DNA of 64,000 nucleotides from Steromphala cineraria (GCA_916613615.1 OU744725.1:58412575-58476574); one strand, 5' to 3'; shown: positions 1 to 41,314, numbered from the stretch's first letter. The notes: a model not told the origin generated them from the letters alone. Made by a program: numbers and translations.

Positions 1-355
1 AGGGGTCACAGGGCCACCAACGCTACAATTTATAATCCTCACTAGTCAAGGAGTCTGTACACCAAGTTTAAGCTTTCTAGGCCTTATGGTTCTGGAGAAG
101 AAGATGAAAATAGCTTTTTAGGGCGTGGCCCCTGTGACCCTTATTAGGGGTCACAGGGCCACCAAAGCTACAATTTTTAATCCTCACTAGTCAAGGAGTC
201 TGTACACCAAGTTTAAGTTTTCTAGGCCTTATGGTTCTGGAGAAGAAGTCGAAATTCCACAAAGTTTACGGACGGACGGACGGACGACGGACGGACGCCG
301 GACACCATGCCATGCCATAAGCCCATCGGGCCTTACAGGCCAGATGAGCTAAAAA
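1..355 (+). mobile_element. HINE family 1 (pearl-like), copy A, 5' end outside window
   Basis: Two ~145-bp monomers are visible, each carrying a 'GGGGTCACAGGGCCACCAA' block, 'AATCCTCACTAGTCAAGGAG' and 'TTCTGGAGAAGAAG'. They are followed by a GGAC/ACGG microsatellite at about 267-300, then the conserved tail with 'GCCATGCCATAAGCCCATC' and a GGCCTTACAGGCC hairpin, ending in GATGAGCTAAAAA. The order core monomers, ACGG-type microsatellite, hairpin tail matches bivalve pearl/HINE elements (recalled knowledge). The copy is cut by the window edge. Confidence 0.75.
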
Positions 356-464
356 AGCAATCCATATTTGATTTTTCAAATACCCCTAACACTGTTAATG
401 AAAAATAAACATACAGGCCAGATATTTTCCATGACACTTACGACCGATAAGGATGATCCCAGTC

Positions 465-615
465 AAAGGTATCCAAGAGGTGTTTCTAATGGCTGTAAAT
501 AAGTGAGATATCTTAGGTAGTAACTTTTTGCCGCTAGGGTAATCTGCCGGAGTCTTGGCTCATTAGAGCAGAGGCTTGCTCGCACTGAGCTTCCTCTGTG
601 GCGAGAGAACGATAT
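465..615. mobile_element. Half copy of MITE family 2
   Basis: The segment resembles one end of MITE family 2 seen at 57740-57946. Shared parts are the 'GTATCCAAGAGGTGTTT...GGCTG.AAATAAG..GAGATATC' region, a 'CTGCCGGA' block and a terminal 'CCTCTGTGG.GAGAGAA'. Only one terminus is present, so it is a degraded or partial copy. Confidence 0.5.
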
Positions 616-1320
616 AGTATAAGACGAATATTATTTCCTTCATATATGTTCAACTTATTATACTAAAAGGACTTAAAAGATTACTATTTTGTCCATCCAA
701 CAGTTTATACATTTATTTAATGTTCTAAACTAACATGTGATTCAAAATGTTATAGTTTATATCCACCAAGCAATGGTATTAAGAAAGTTGTATATATGAA
801 ATGTACTATAGGCATATTGCCTTCTTCATACCACTATATAAGAAAACATGTTGTCTCAAATGCTTTGCTTGTATGTCCGTTATTTTGCCAATATCCCTTC
901 CACTCTTTGCTATATGTATTACACGTGTTTCATTTATTCGTGATATATACCTGTATTCCGATTCAGATTTGTTATTGTTTTAAGATTAGTGCTCAAATAA
1001 CCTGTTTTAAATTTAGACACAATTATGCACTGTTATTAGTAAATAAACATATTTGTTGCTGATTTCTATTTGTTTATTTCTGACAAATATTAAGCTTGAA
1101 GATGAGGCTATATGGAGTCAGTCTTTCACGTTTCTGTTTCGTTATATGCCTTTACGAGCTGTGAATGTTACTTAACTTGACATAAATATCTTTGATGTGT
1201 AGCATCATTCAATATTATATTTCCTTTTATATATATTTTTTTAATTTCCAACAATAATTTGAAGCACACATAAAATATTTTTTGCAGCCATTCCGTCAAA
1301 GGCATATCCTCAATCATCAC
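616..1320. other. AT-rich intergenic DNA
   Basis: No coding exon with conserved sequence, no RNA gene and no clear repeat was seen. Short open frames near 800-1060 on the plus strand are cysteine- and phenylalanine-rich without recognisable domains and look like chance. Confidence 0.5.
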
Positions 1321-1393
1321 CGGTTACCCAGGGGGTTATGCTTCGATCTTCTACGATGTGTAGAGGCTCGGAGCATAAACCCCTGGGTAACCG
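1321..1393. repeat. Long hairpin (26-nt arms)
   Basis: The left arm at 1321-1346 begins CGGTTACCCAGGGG. The right arm at 1368-1393 is its reverse complement with two mismatches. The loop is 21 nt. The arms are GC-rich against an AT-rich background. Nothing coding is nearby, so this could be a fold-back repeat or a transcribed stem. Confidence 0.8.
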
Positions 1394-1661
1394 AGGATGA
1401 ACCTCAATAATCAAATGCTAGTTTTAACACCAATGTGTCGGCCATGATCTACATATGTTCCTGGTGTGGCTTTTAGGCTTATATTAAATGTTGCTTGCTG
1501 TATGAAACTCGATATTAAAGTCTCTATCCAAAATGTTCATTGTGGCGGATGCACCTTTATCGGAATCATGATATTATCCTTCAACGACGATATTTCAGAA
1601 ACAACGAAAGGGAACGATAGTAAAGATAAACAGTTTAGTTTCAGGTAAAAAACATCAACAC

Positions 1662-2025
1662 TTAAAGGGGCAGTAGCACGTTTTTAGGGGGAATAAAGGG
1701 TGATGTCAGGAAAATGTAAATTAATGGTTCCAATTGAAAGACATTGTATTTAAACTAAATGGAGCAGGAATAATTCAAATATATAACGTTAAGTTTAGCC
1801 ATGCGATTGCTTTTTCTTACAAAAAGTGAATAAAAGGTGTTCACACAAAATGGCCGCCAATGGATTTTATGTGAATCTTCATACTGTGTCCTCTGACCAT
1901 GGATGATTGGCTTGTGTAATGAGATTTTTGACACTGTCAATATAATACATTTAGCATTAACTTACAATTATGGGTGAAAATTTTAAAATATAAAATTATC
2001 AAAAAACGTGCTACTGCCCCTTTAA
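1662..2025 (+). mobile_element. MITE family 1 (piggyBac-like), copy 1
   Basis: Terminal inverted repeats read TTAA-AGGGGCAGTAGCACG at the left and the complement CGTGCTACTGCCCCT-TTAA at the right. The element is about 360 bp. The interior contains the shared block 'TTAAAGGTGTTCACACAAAA' (diverged here) and 'TGGCCGCCAATGG'. TTAA lies at both ends, as in seven other copies in this window, which points to a piggyBac-type TTAA target duplication. It has no coding capacity; short open frames inside are repeat artefacts. Confidence 0.85.
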
Positions 2026-2112
2026 AGTGGACCAACGACCTGGTACGATGCGAGAGGCCTGGTTTAAAATAACTGATAAAAACTGTATTAATTATTAGAA
2101 GGTGTTGTCATA

Positions 2113-2424
2113 CATAGGGACATGTATCGCTTAAATACAGCGTTAGAAAGACATACATACTCATAGACCCTACCCTAATACTATAAGTACTTATATATAG
2201 TATTAGGGTAGGGTCTATGAGTATGTACAGACCCTTGCAGAATTAGTTACCTGAAAACCGCGGTCTGATTGCAATCTGATCGCGGTCAACCGCGGTCCGA
2301 CTGCAGTTTGATCGCGGTCAACTGCAATCAGATTGCAGTTTGATCGCGGTAGGTACCGGTAAAGATATCTGCAACCGTCTGTATGTCTTTCTAACGCTGT
2401 ATTTAAGCAATACATGTCCCTGTG
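2113..2424. mobile_element. 312-bp MITE with 8-bp target duplication (hAT-like)
   Basis: The element starts CATAGGGACATGTATCGC and ends with the inverted counterpart ACATGTCCCTGTG. The inverted ends extend about 45 bp, out to 'GTTAGAAAGACATAC'. TTGTCATA directly flanks both sides (2105-2112 and 2425-2432), an 8-bp target duplication typical of hAT transposons. The interior holds a 32-bp perfect palindrome and several GATCGCGGTCAA/TTGACCGCGATC-type repeats. No transposase is encoded. Confidence 0.85.
2154..2227. repeat. Perfect 32-bp inverted repeat with 10-nt loop
   Basis: The left arm 2154-2185 includes ATAGACCCTACCCTAATAC. The right arm 2196-2227 is its exact reverse complement, and the spacer is AGTACTTATA. 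It lies inside the 312-bp MITE close to its left end, and looks like either part of that element or a nested fold-back. Confidence 0.9.
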
Positions 2425-2432
2425 TTGTCATA

Positions 2433-3785
2433 TACATGCACATAGTATAATCGCCATAAATAAAATTACATATATGAGTGTATACTTTTTAGTGTTTGAA
2501 AATGGGGTTTATTTGTTGTACAAGCTTTTTTGTCCAAATTGTTTTTAAAGCATTGTAAGTTTCAATACGGAAGTCTCCAAGTTGTTTTTAGTTATGTGTT
2601 GTTAAGTTCTGTTATGGAGGTGTTACGTTTTATTAGGTTATTCCCGTTCTTAAACGTTATGCTACGTGTCTCTTCTCAAACGGGATGAACGTGGCAAAAC
2701 TTTTTGCAGAAAATGCATTTTTAAGGTCACTTCAAGGTAGCACTATTCTTCAAGTTTTATTACGATACCTCTTCCCGCCCCCTCTCGACGCGATAGGTTC
2801 CATAACGGTGTTGCCGTTTTCGTCGTAAAAATAAAGAACGTAAACATCGGGGACATAGTGTAAACCTAACATAAGAATATCGTTAAAGGCCATACGGTGG
2901 TGTCTCATAGATGTCTTTGAGAAGAAAAGGATGCAAAGGCAGTTATTTTACTCTCAAAGCGTCATGAAATTTTTATTACGAGTTTCATCAGTTTCGACTA
3001 AGTGTTTCATCCATAGAAAACGTACATTGTAAAAAGTTTCGTGTACAAAACCAATCGCGCTCTTCTCAAAAACTTTATTTTAGTCATTTGCTTTTTATAA
3101 AACTTCTGAATGGAGAGCTTCGCCCTCACCTGTGATAAAGAGTTCTCTCAAGAAGCTTAATGATTGTACTCTCGGGGTCATGCGTTCAGTCGACGAAATA
3201 CATCAAGGTTTGAATACGCTATGGCGCGAATAAATCCTTGCTTTGGAAGTTGGGTAGAACAACATAGTTGTTAGATTATCCTTTATGTAAGGAGAAACTC
3301 ATTTTGGGTAATCAATTCTTATTTGAGGTGGATAATAATATGGCGCATTATCCTCGTCGTTACACATGATCAAAGCGCCACCTACATCATTACCCTGGAA
3401 GAAAGTCTTGCACAGCTGCTACTTAGCGCTATTCGCGACCACGTAGGTCAATACATCCTATTTCTTGTACACATTTAAACAGCTGGGTGGACTGAGTTCA
3501 ATGTGGATGAAGAGCCTAGCCCAGCGACACAACGCAGGGCGAGACCAAGATCACAAATCCTTTATTCAATTCTATAATTTCGTGTCTTCAATTAATTTAC
3601 ATTAGAAGATGACAGTCGAATAAAGCTGCAAACAAAATTGTAATTTTTATAGTAAATATGTAACTGAGTCACAAGAAGGCAAAATGTATTTATCTTATAT
3701 GTAATTATAATAAGTATCCTAATTAATTTTAACCAATGTGAATACAATAAGTAATTGAATTCGGTCATTTAAAACCTGATAAATT
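2433..3785. other. Intergenic DNA, 3' flank of the minus-strand gene at 3786
   Basis: No open frame or recognisable repeat was found. The stretch at 3480-3785 is downstream of the 312-aa gene and probably contains its 3' UTR. A minus-strand AATAAA lies near 3555-3560, about 230 nt past the stop codon. Confidence 0.4.
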
Positions 3786-4724
3786 TCATTTAAGTGAGGA
3801 GAACGTCATGGAATTATCAGCATAGGGAATGTCAACTTTCTTCAATCCAAGTTTCTCCAAAACCTCTTCAATCATGGCCTGCCTTCTGCTCACAAACTTT
3901 GGAGGAGCTTTCTCAATTCTACTTCCTATTTGAAGTCGAACAGCCTCGGTGTGGATCACAACGTCATCGTCAATTGGATTATCTCTGTTGTATTCTTCTT
4001 GGCATTTCACGAAATCTCCAATTTTTCGTTGAATTTCGATCTTCCCGGGAAATGTTCGTCTGCGCACTTTGGAGGTCAAGGTCGAACAAATATGTCCGTC
4101 TTCGTCTGGGGGGACCATCATGGATGATTCTCGAACCAATCTTTTCTGGGAAGAACTCAAATCAGAGTTGTCATCATCACATCGAACAGTCTCAATTTTG
4201 TCAGATGTGACATCTAATCCGTTACTCATTTTTCCTAATCCAACGTCCGTCTTTTCTCTCCTCAGAGGAATAATCGTCTCGATTGAATCAATGAACTCCT
4301 TGGCTCTTTGACGTTGGTTAGGTTTCGAACTCTGAGCCCGAATCTTGACACTTTTTGCATCGTATTCAAGTACTAACCCTGTTATCTTATCACACTTAAT
4401 ACACTCCTCTCTTTTAAGAGTTCGAGCAGATTTACAAACTCTTTCTCGAACAGGCTCAGTTATTCGAGGAATAGACAACCCTCTTGTCTCGATTGATTCA
4501 GGGGCTTCAAGCACAGGGACCTGCATCTCAGATTTTCGTATATCATTTCTCCTGCTCAGCAACTTCGAGGCTTTCATTTTGAAATCCTTCTCGGAGACTT
4601 GCCTCTCCCTAGCGATCGTGTTCATGATCATGTTCAGTCTACACTGTTCAGTCCGGTTCAGTCTATAGGCCTTAAACTCGTTCACTGTCTGGTAGGCGTG
4701 GAGTTTGTACCGACGCTCGTCCAT
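3786..4724 (-). CDS. Uncharacterised 312-aa basic protein, single exon
   Basis: This open frame runs from ATG at 4724 to a stop at 3786 without a needed intron. The start has a good context (CCAAAATGG), and a TAA lies in frame 24 nt upstream, so the N-terminus is probably complete. The protein is strongly hydrophilic, rich in Lys, Arg, Glu and Ser, and has no signal peptide or membrane segment. Near residues 107-111 there is a CIKCDK cysteine pair. An acidic/serine stretch (CDDDNSDLSSSQ) sits near residue 180. The C-terminal ~40 residues look helical (FVSRRQAMIEEVLEKLGL). I do not recognise the family and assign no function. The length of open frame in AT-rich DNA and the good start support a real gene; an intronless retrocopy is an alternative. 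Confidence 0.7.
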   Translation of the reverse strand: MDERRYKLHAYQTVNEFKAYRLNRTEQCRLNMIMNTIARERQVSEKDFKMKASKLLSRRNDIRKSEMQVPVLEAPESIETRGLSIPRITEPVRERVCKSARTLKREECIKCDKITGLVLEYDAKSVKIRAQSSKPNQRQRAKEFIDSIETIIPLRREKTDVGLGKMSNGLDVTSDKIETVRCDDDNSDLSSSQKRLVRESSMMVPPDEDGHICSTLTSKVRRRTFPGKIEIQRKIGDFVKCQEEYNRDNPIDDDVVIHTEAVRLQIGSRIEKAPPKFVSRRQAMIEEVLEKLGLKKVDIPYADNSMTFSSLK

Positions 4725-6595
4725 TTTGGAACACTTTAGTTTGTTAGATTAAAACGTAGTGTCGACATAAACCATTGTAATTTCAATCTTGAATGTTCTT
4801 TTCCATGGACGTGACTGTTTTGCTGAAAATGAATATCACCAATCTGATAAAAGTTGGAATTGACATTTTCAAAATATTAACTCTATGGAAATACGAAGTT
4901 CTCTAGTTGAGGGGAAACCTAACGAAATAACAGATTCCGTTTTTGATAAAGTTAATACTTTGTAACTTTTATTCCTCGGAACAAGGCCGATTTTAATCGG
5001 ACTGAAATATACCAATAAGAAACAGGAAGAATAGAACATTATTTAAGTCAATTGTCAAGTAAATAATACGGGATTATCTTTAAGTTAATGTTGAATCAAT
5101 GAGCTCACATCCATTATGTATTTAGGTGAGTGAGTTATTGTTTTACGCCGCTTAGACAATATTGCAGGCATTAGCAGCGTGCAACATGGATTTAAACTGA
5201 ACAGTTATAGCTTGTCAGATCAGGAAATAACAACACGATACCCCACACTGTGTTAAAACTTCCACCTTACACTAATCGTATCTTCCTTAAACATCTTAAA
5301 TCATGCCAAATTTCCTGTTCCTGGGGTGGCATATAAAATCATGTTTAAAGATAGAGTAACACATGTATGTCAGCCTGCCACGGTTCAATAATGTTGAATA
5401 TCACATCTAAAATGTTATCTTCATTTACAAATATCCGTTATGATTAACCATAGTGAGAACGTTATAAATTGAACCTGAATTCATCTTCCAAAGAATATCT
5501 AACTTTACCTAAATTTAAATGGATACTAATAACTATACTTATTTAAATAAGTTCATTCAACCAATTCATATTCACCTTGTTAAAATATGTGTAAATATCC
5601 GTAGGTTCCGTCCCAAGGCACCACTGTCCATCCAGTTTCAGTGTTACTATACATGATTGTCTAAAGTTTGAAAACCAATCCGGTAGATATTTCTTCAAGT
5701 GTATTACATCTCCGCAGACATGATAGCAAGCTACAAATTATTTGTACATGCACTTACAGCTGTGCTCAGTTCAGTCGTTCATTTCCTATCAGCCAAACGG
5801 TATTCTTTTTATCAATGGCAATGAGCGACCGATTAGTTGTTTAGCGCGGCTTGGGCAGTATTTCAGCCATAAGCATCGTTTTTTCTGGGCGAAAAAAAGA
5901 ATTTGTAGACAACACAACACAAGTAATGAGTTAACATACATCAAATGTTGAAAACGTAGTCCATATTCAAACAATACTCTTTTTCACAGTGACTACAGTC
6001 CAACATATTTCCATGTACGTGTACGCTTATCAGAAGCTTGTTTGAAAGTGTAAGTTTACATTTTCGAGGTAAGCCAAGGTACTTGTCGTGTTTTGCTCAA
6101 ACACCTTCAAAGCACTTCAGATTTAACTCTTCGCAACACAATAAACCAACCAGAATGACATATCGTTATTTCAAGTTTCCAGAGAATAATAATAGCACTT
6201 CTGCATATCACTTTTCACTTAACAAGTCGGACCATTGTGACCAAACAGTTTGCCTGCATGTTTGTTTCGTTAAGGCGAAACTTGATGTTATCAGTGTATT
6301 TAACAAGTTGTAGAAGAAAGGCTCATAGCTGTATAGTCAATTAACGCTATGATTAGTTGAAGGTCTCGGCTAACTGATATTGATTTCCGATGAGGTGATT
6401 AGAGTTCAAAGATTTCTGTAAAAGGTTTATATTTTGAACATTCAACTTCATTTTTGCAATATCCTTGAAAGTTACCTTTGGCAGGTATTACCTGGACAGC
6501 AATTTACTGGTCGTCTGTCTAGCTTTATCTGCATTGTTAATTTTATATATTTTAATCATAATCTGTTAAGTGATAAATAATAAGTCCTATGATAT
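4725..6595. other. Intergenic DNA upstream of the 312-aa gene
   Basis: Holds the presumed promoter of the minus-strand gene just above 4724; no convincing TATA box was found. The rest is AT-rich with no supported exon, RNA gene or repeat. Short open frames near 5742-6313 lack recognisable features. Confidence 0.4.
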
Positions 6596-6596
6596 G

Positions 6597-6660
6597 ACGG
6601 TGCTAGCGAGTGTTGCATGTTTGAGGGTGATGGTTCGAATCCTGCCGATAGGGTGGTCCC
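6597..6660 (+). repeat. tRNA-like (SINE head) remnant
   Basis: A perfect pol III B-box (GGTTCGAATCC, 6632-6642) is preceded by an A-box-like TAGCGAGTG at about 6604. No cloverleaf closes, so this is a decayed tRNA-derived SINE head rather than a functional tRNA. Confidence 0.45.
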
Positions 6661-6936
6661 ACATATACGAAACAATATCACATCTCCAATATTAGCAATC
6701 CATGCATTTCAGTGTAAAAATGTAACATCGTCAAATCCCCCCTTCTCAATGTATATATGTCTTGACCTAACTAGATCAAAATAATATAAACAATGCTCTT
6801 CTTATTACGTTTAAAATAACATAAACTGACTTCATTACATTAAAATTTGGTACAAACTAGTAATATACATATGGTTATATAGGAAAATAAACCAACCTAG
6901 ACATGACACAACAAAAAGTACCCTTATCTGTATCAA

Positions 6937-7010
6937 GCCTCAGTAGCTCAGTTGATAGAGGCGTTGCATCGCCACATTAAGGCCCCTGGTTCGATTCCCA
7001 CTTTGGTCGT
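6937..7010 (+). repeat. tRNA-derived SINE head or tRNA pseudogene
   Basis: An A-box-like TAGCTCAGTTGA (6944-6955) and a perfect B-box GGTTCGATTCC (6988-6998) are 44 nt apart, the spacing of a pol III promoter. The outer 7-nt ends (GCCTCAG and TTTGGTC) do not pair, and no anticodon stem is clear, so it is not a functional tRNA. Confidence 0.6.
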
Positions 7011-7384
7011 TAACATTTCTCAAAAAATTTAAATTTTATAACTCCGTTGATTTGCCAAAGTTGAAAATCTTAACACCTGATTCAATGTGGGTATGCAAAA
7101 AAGAATAGGTGTATTAGAAAAGGTGTGGTGTATCGGTCAATACACCTACAGTTAGAACAAAGGAAACCATAGCAACGAGACCGGAAGTGGGGTATAAGTT
7201 GGTTATCACACTATCTACATTAGTAGAGTACATAAACTGTTGGTGTGAGTGTGTGGGTACTGAACGATAACAATGCAATGTTAATCATCATCTTTTTTCA
7301 TTATAAGGAGTAGTGAGTGCATTTTGAATGTTTCATTTACAATGTCACTGCTTTAGAAAGATGATTAAAATGTATTCCTGGAAC

Positions 7385-7420
7385 TAGATTTTCGAAGCTC
7401 TCTTAGCGCTAAGTAAGGCA
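7385..7420. repeat. Half of a fold-back repeat (GAAGCTCTCTTAGCGCTAAG)
   Basis: Contains the 12-bp palindrome CTTAGCGCTAAG preceded by TTTCGAAGCTCT. The same motif family appears as an inverted pair at 52900-52980, so this is probably one arm of a short dispersed palindromic repeat. Confidence 0.4.
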
Positions 7421-8330
7421 GTCCTACGTCTATGTTAATTTTTGGTAGTTACGACATTCTTAGATGTTAATAAACGTAACAATGATCACTTTCAGTAATA
7501 TTTACCAATATTTCAGAGAATTCACAACCTAGTTCAATTCACATGCAATTTCCATTACCTGAAAGTGAGGTATGGGTTATGATATGTAAACAAACTGTGA
7601 ATGTCAATGTTCAAAACTTTATATTTCTAATCTTAATTGCAACTATGAAAATATTCTGATTCTAGATATCTTGTAATGAATCGTTAATTAGATAACCCTG
7701 AATAATAATTACCTTATTTAGTAAAAACAAGAAGAAATGTAAATTATGTAATGCGAAGAAAACAGCAATACTTATTCCTTGTTTTTCATGAATATTTACA
7801 TAAGCATGTTGTCAAATTCGATGTTTGCAAAATGATAACCATTAAGACCACGACTAAAAGTGATAATGTTGCTATATGTTCTATATTTCAACTATGTATG
7901 TATGACGTCGTGTTGTACAGGCATAAGGTATGAAGCACTTTATCAGTAGAGTATCGCTTGAAAGTTGATCCCTTGGAATAGAAAAACGAACCAACTCCTT
8001 CACCGTGTTTGCACAAACCGTTTGACCCCACTATCCGTTAGAAACAGTAGGATTACCATGTTCAAACCAGACACATATACTGTCTATAATGTGTGCACAG
8101 TCTAAATGTGTTCAAGTCAAAACGTAGGTGGCTTAAAACTGACTCCAGATTCGCGTTATTGCAACCATAGATCTACCGTTCATTTTTTTCAATATGGTTG
8201 TTTCGATGTTTATTATAATATAAATAATATTTCTTTTTCTTTATTAGGAATTGAAAAAAGTATTTGTCTTCAATGTCATTAAGACTTTGCTTACCAATGC
8301 GTTTTTTTACGAACATCAGCCTAAGGAATT
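7421..8330. other. AT-rich intergenic DNA
   Basis: No supported gene, RNA or repeat seen. Confidence 0.4.
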
Positions 8331-8870
8331 AATTATATATGTTTATGCCCCCGCCAAATATAACAGGGGCATATTGGATTACCCTCGGTTTTCAGTCCGT
8401 ACGTACGTAACCACTCTATACAGGGTATCGTTTATCCACCGTTCAACAGATTTAACTGAAATTGCACACGTGGCTTATAGGCATCCTCAAGGTGTGCATG
8501 TCATATTTAGTTTTTCAATTTTTGATTTTTTTTCAAATTTCTGACATGTTGAACTTCGGCTAATTTTGGGGCAAGTGAAAGCTCATATTGGTATGATAAG
8601 TGATATTGTTTATCCACTTCTCCTCAAAAAGTACTGGACAGACTGCGCTAATCTTCCAAACATGCTTTAAAGGTATCCTAAAGGTGTGCATCTTATATTA
8701 TGTTTTGGGAATTGTTAATTTTCTACATTTTAATGGATGTTTGAACTTAAATAAAGCTAAAGGTATGCATCTCTGATTTTGTTTTAAATTCTATGGTTGA
8801 AAACATTGAGGGCTTTTTTTATTAACAGGGGCATCTGTGTCCCATGGACACAAATTTCCTAGTTCAATAA
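8331..8870 (+). mobile_element. HINE-like element, family 4
   Basis: The head carries GCCCCCGCCAAATATAACAG and GGGGC, a short stem. Two diverged ~200-bp monomers follow, sharing 'GTATCGTTTATCCAC/GATATTGTTTATCCAC' and 'GG.ATCCT.AAGGTGTGCAT'. The tail reads AACAGGGGCATCTGTG with the hairpin TGTGTCCCATGGACACA. This arrangement of head stem, core monomers and tail hairpin resembles pearl/HINE elements but the family differs from the others here. Confidence 0.55.
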
Positions 8871-8977
8871 TGAAATACTCTGTTGATTGTTGAAACTACA
8901 GATTAATGCCCAAGCAGATATGATATTGGTTTTACAACTGGGGTGACTGTCAATGGTTTTCCCCGAGCTAGAGCGAG

Positions 8978-9111
8978 ATTAATGAGTAGTAAATAATAAC
9001 CCGATTGCCTCGTGTTATGGCAAAAAACTCAGCTCGGGTTATTTCTACGCAAGTTTATTTGCCATAACCCCTCGCTACCAGGTTATTATTTACTACTTAT
9101 TCATGATTAAT
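8978..9111. repeat. Fold-back palindrome 1
   Basis: AGTAGTAAATAATAACC (8985-9001) is matched exactly by its reverse complement at 9081-9097. A nested pair GTTATGGCAAA (near 9013) and TTTGCCATAAC (near 9058) continues the stem. A GC-richer core with 'CGAG' motifs resembles the cores of the palindromes at 12.6 and 24.1 kb. Confidence 0.75.
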
Positions 9112-10607
9112 TTGTTTCTTTGGGCAATGAAATTGAACATTCAGATACTGTAAATCCAAGATTATAAACTTCAGTAGATTGTTCTTTGAAGTCTTCCGAC
9201 TCACATTTGAGTAATGTCCCTCCATGCCGGTGATCATCAACATAATTACCTTCACATTATCATGATATATCCCCCTTCAAATAATTATTTTCCAACAATG
9301 TAATTGATGAGTTTTGTTAAAGTCAAAGTGTCAACTGACTGTCACTATTGGAAAACAACACAAACCTAATTTTGTCACAACTAATGTTTATGGCGATATC
9401 CCTTCTCAAACCCGTAGAGTTCACACTGCCAGACGCTAAACCTATGCTCTGACTACTGAGCCATTGTGACAGCGCTGATTGAGCTTCTATGTTAAGTCCT
9501 CGTATAACAAAGGTCTTAGTTTTGGTGGTTTGATATTTTACGGTTGCCTCTGTTCTTTTCTTTCCTTTCACGTTTTTGGTCATATCAATGTAATTATGGC
9601 TAGTTGGCGGTTCATAAATTAAATTAGAATTGATGTGTGGGCATTATAAGAATAAATGATGCTTTACCTCATGAAAAGTCACTATTCAAACATACAATTT
9701 CTAAGAGAACAAATAAATCGAGGATATAATGATTGGTACAAAGAAAATTCTCATAGCATCATAATGCAAAAATATTAAAGCCACTGTCTCTGTAGATCAT
9801 CAGACTATCAAAACTAAAGTATTCAAAAGTTCAGAGGGTCACCATATGAGGAGTCACATGATCACCAAATCTATTAATTACAATCCTCATTTGCAAAGGA
9901 GTCCGTACACAAGGGCTCAACATTCAAGATGGAAATAGGTGGTTATGATGTGGCAACCGTGGCCCTTATTTGGGGTCACAGGGTCATCAAATCTATACAT
10001 TAAACTTATCATCAGCAAATGAATATGTACACATGTTGTTATTTTCAGGTCTAATGAGCTAAAATATAGTTACCTTGATGTACAGAATCTATTAAATGAT
10101 TTTGGCTAACTTGTAAGAAAAAGGACCTCAGAATCCACCAGATTGAAACAATTTTAGCCCAATTTACCCTGAACTTTATCAAGGGAGAAATTTTGATATT
10201 TTTATCCATTTCTGTAGCTGTTTTACCAACCTAAAGTGTCTCAGAACATTTTTGTCATCCACACATGAGCAAATTTGATTGGTCCTTTAGCCTCCTGCAA
10301 TTTTGGCCCGAAGTATCTGTTAATAAACCTCTAAATTTTGTCTGGCTTAATCACCAAATATTCATATTCCGGTTATGGTCAGAAACCTAAAAGCTCCATC
10401 AATAAAGGTTTTAGTTGTAAAATCTGTTTTACATGGAATGTAACAGCAACTTTAAGTTAAATGTAAGAAAATAATTTAAATGATGACATAAGGACAAACA
10501 ACATATATTACTTGATATAAACATATATATTCTTTCTTTGTTCACAGCACAATTATTTATCAAAAATACCAAAAAACATCACCAATATTATGAATCATAA
10601 TTTGCTG
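9112..10607. other. WARS2 3' flank with decayed HINE-1 monomers
   Basis: The segment 9835-10050 is a worn HINE-1 fragment: 'GGGGTCACAGGGTCATCAAA', 'AATCCTCATTTGCAAAGGAG' and 'GTGGCCCTTATTTGG' are still readable. The part adjoining 10607 is the presumed WARS2 3' UTR; an AT-rich tract near 10545-10560 could serve the poly(A) signal. An 86-codon minus-strand open frame at 9323-9583 shows no domain and was not called a gene. Confidence 0.45.
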
Positions 10608-40633
<30,026 letters not shown>

Positions 40634-41198
40634 CTTGAATAACTAAAAGTGGAAATTTGTAATTTGTGGACAAGGACTTGCAAAGAAGTCATAACATCTG
40701 TATTTGTTAAAGTGATACAGAGTATCTTTCTTAAAATTTTATTTGGTTTTGATAAGCTCCAAAATATCTTATATGCTGATTGAAGTTCATATCTCATCAC
40801 TGGACTTGCAAAAATATCCATTTCTGCATAATATCTCTAAAATGCTTGATTTTATGGAAAAATCAAGAAAACATCTCAAATACGTTTAATATTCGTAATC
40901 ATGCATCCAATTAATCTAACCTAATAAACACTATCGAATCGAATATATATCTTCCTGTCAGCTTATGACAAGGTTTCAAAATTACGTTTGGCGAATTTGC
41001 GCGCGCCACTCGAGCCAAATTGTCCGGTTTTCGATCAAAATCCCGACTTTGAACGGCCATATTTTCGCTCTAATGTACTGATTGACCTTTAACTTGTTAT
41101 TTTCAGTAACAGTTAGTGGTTCCCGATGTAATAACATCGATTTAACATTTTGACATAGGCCTATGTGATCCTATCAACATACTCTAGCTGGGTACCAG
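40634..41198. other. WARS2 promoter side and intergenic DNA
   Basis: Presumed promoter and 5' UTR of WARS2 lie just above 40633; no TATA box or clear initiator is visible. The rest holds nothing recognised. Confidence 0.4.
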
Positions 41199-41314
41199 TC
41201 GAATTGCCCCACCTACAAATTGCCCCAGTCATTTTGGTCAACTTGCCCCAGACTTTTGGTCAAATTGCCCCACATTTAGTCAAATTGCCCCAGGGGGGTA
41301 GTCAAATTGCCCCA
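41199..41314 (+). repeat. Irregular minisatellite (AATTGCCCCA)
   Basis: Six copies of TTGCCCCA, five preceded by (G)TCAA or CGAA/CAAA, spaced 17-25 bp apart (e.g. TTTGGTCAAATTGCCCCA). A single extra TAGTTGCCCCAATA appears at about 41440. Spacing is irregular, unlike a simple slippage array. Confidence 0.75.

Noticed and set aside
6937..7010. Functional tRNA gene
   Set aside because: A- and B-boxes are good, but the acceptor ends do not pair and no anticodon arm forms, so it was listed as a SINE head.
9323..9583. 86-codon minus-strand open frame downstream of WARS2
   Set aside because: No domain, no splice context and no resemblance to a known protein; composition could be chance.
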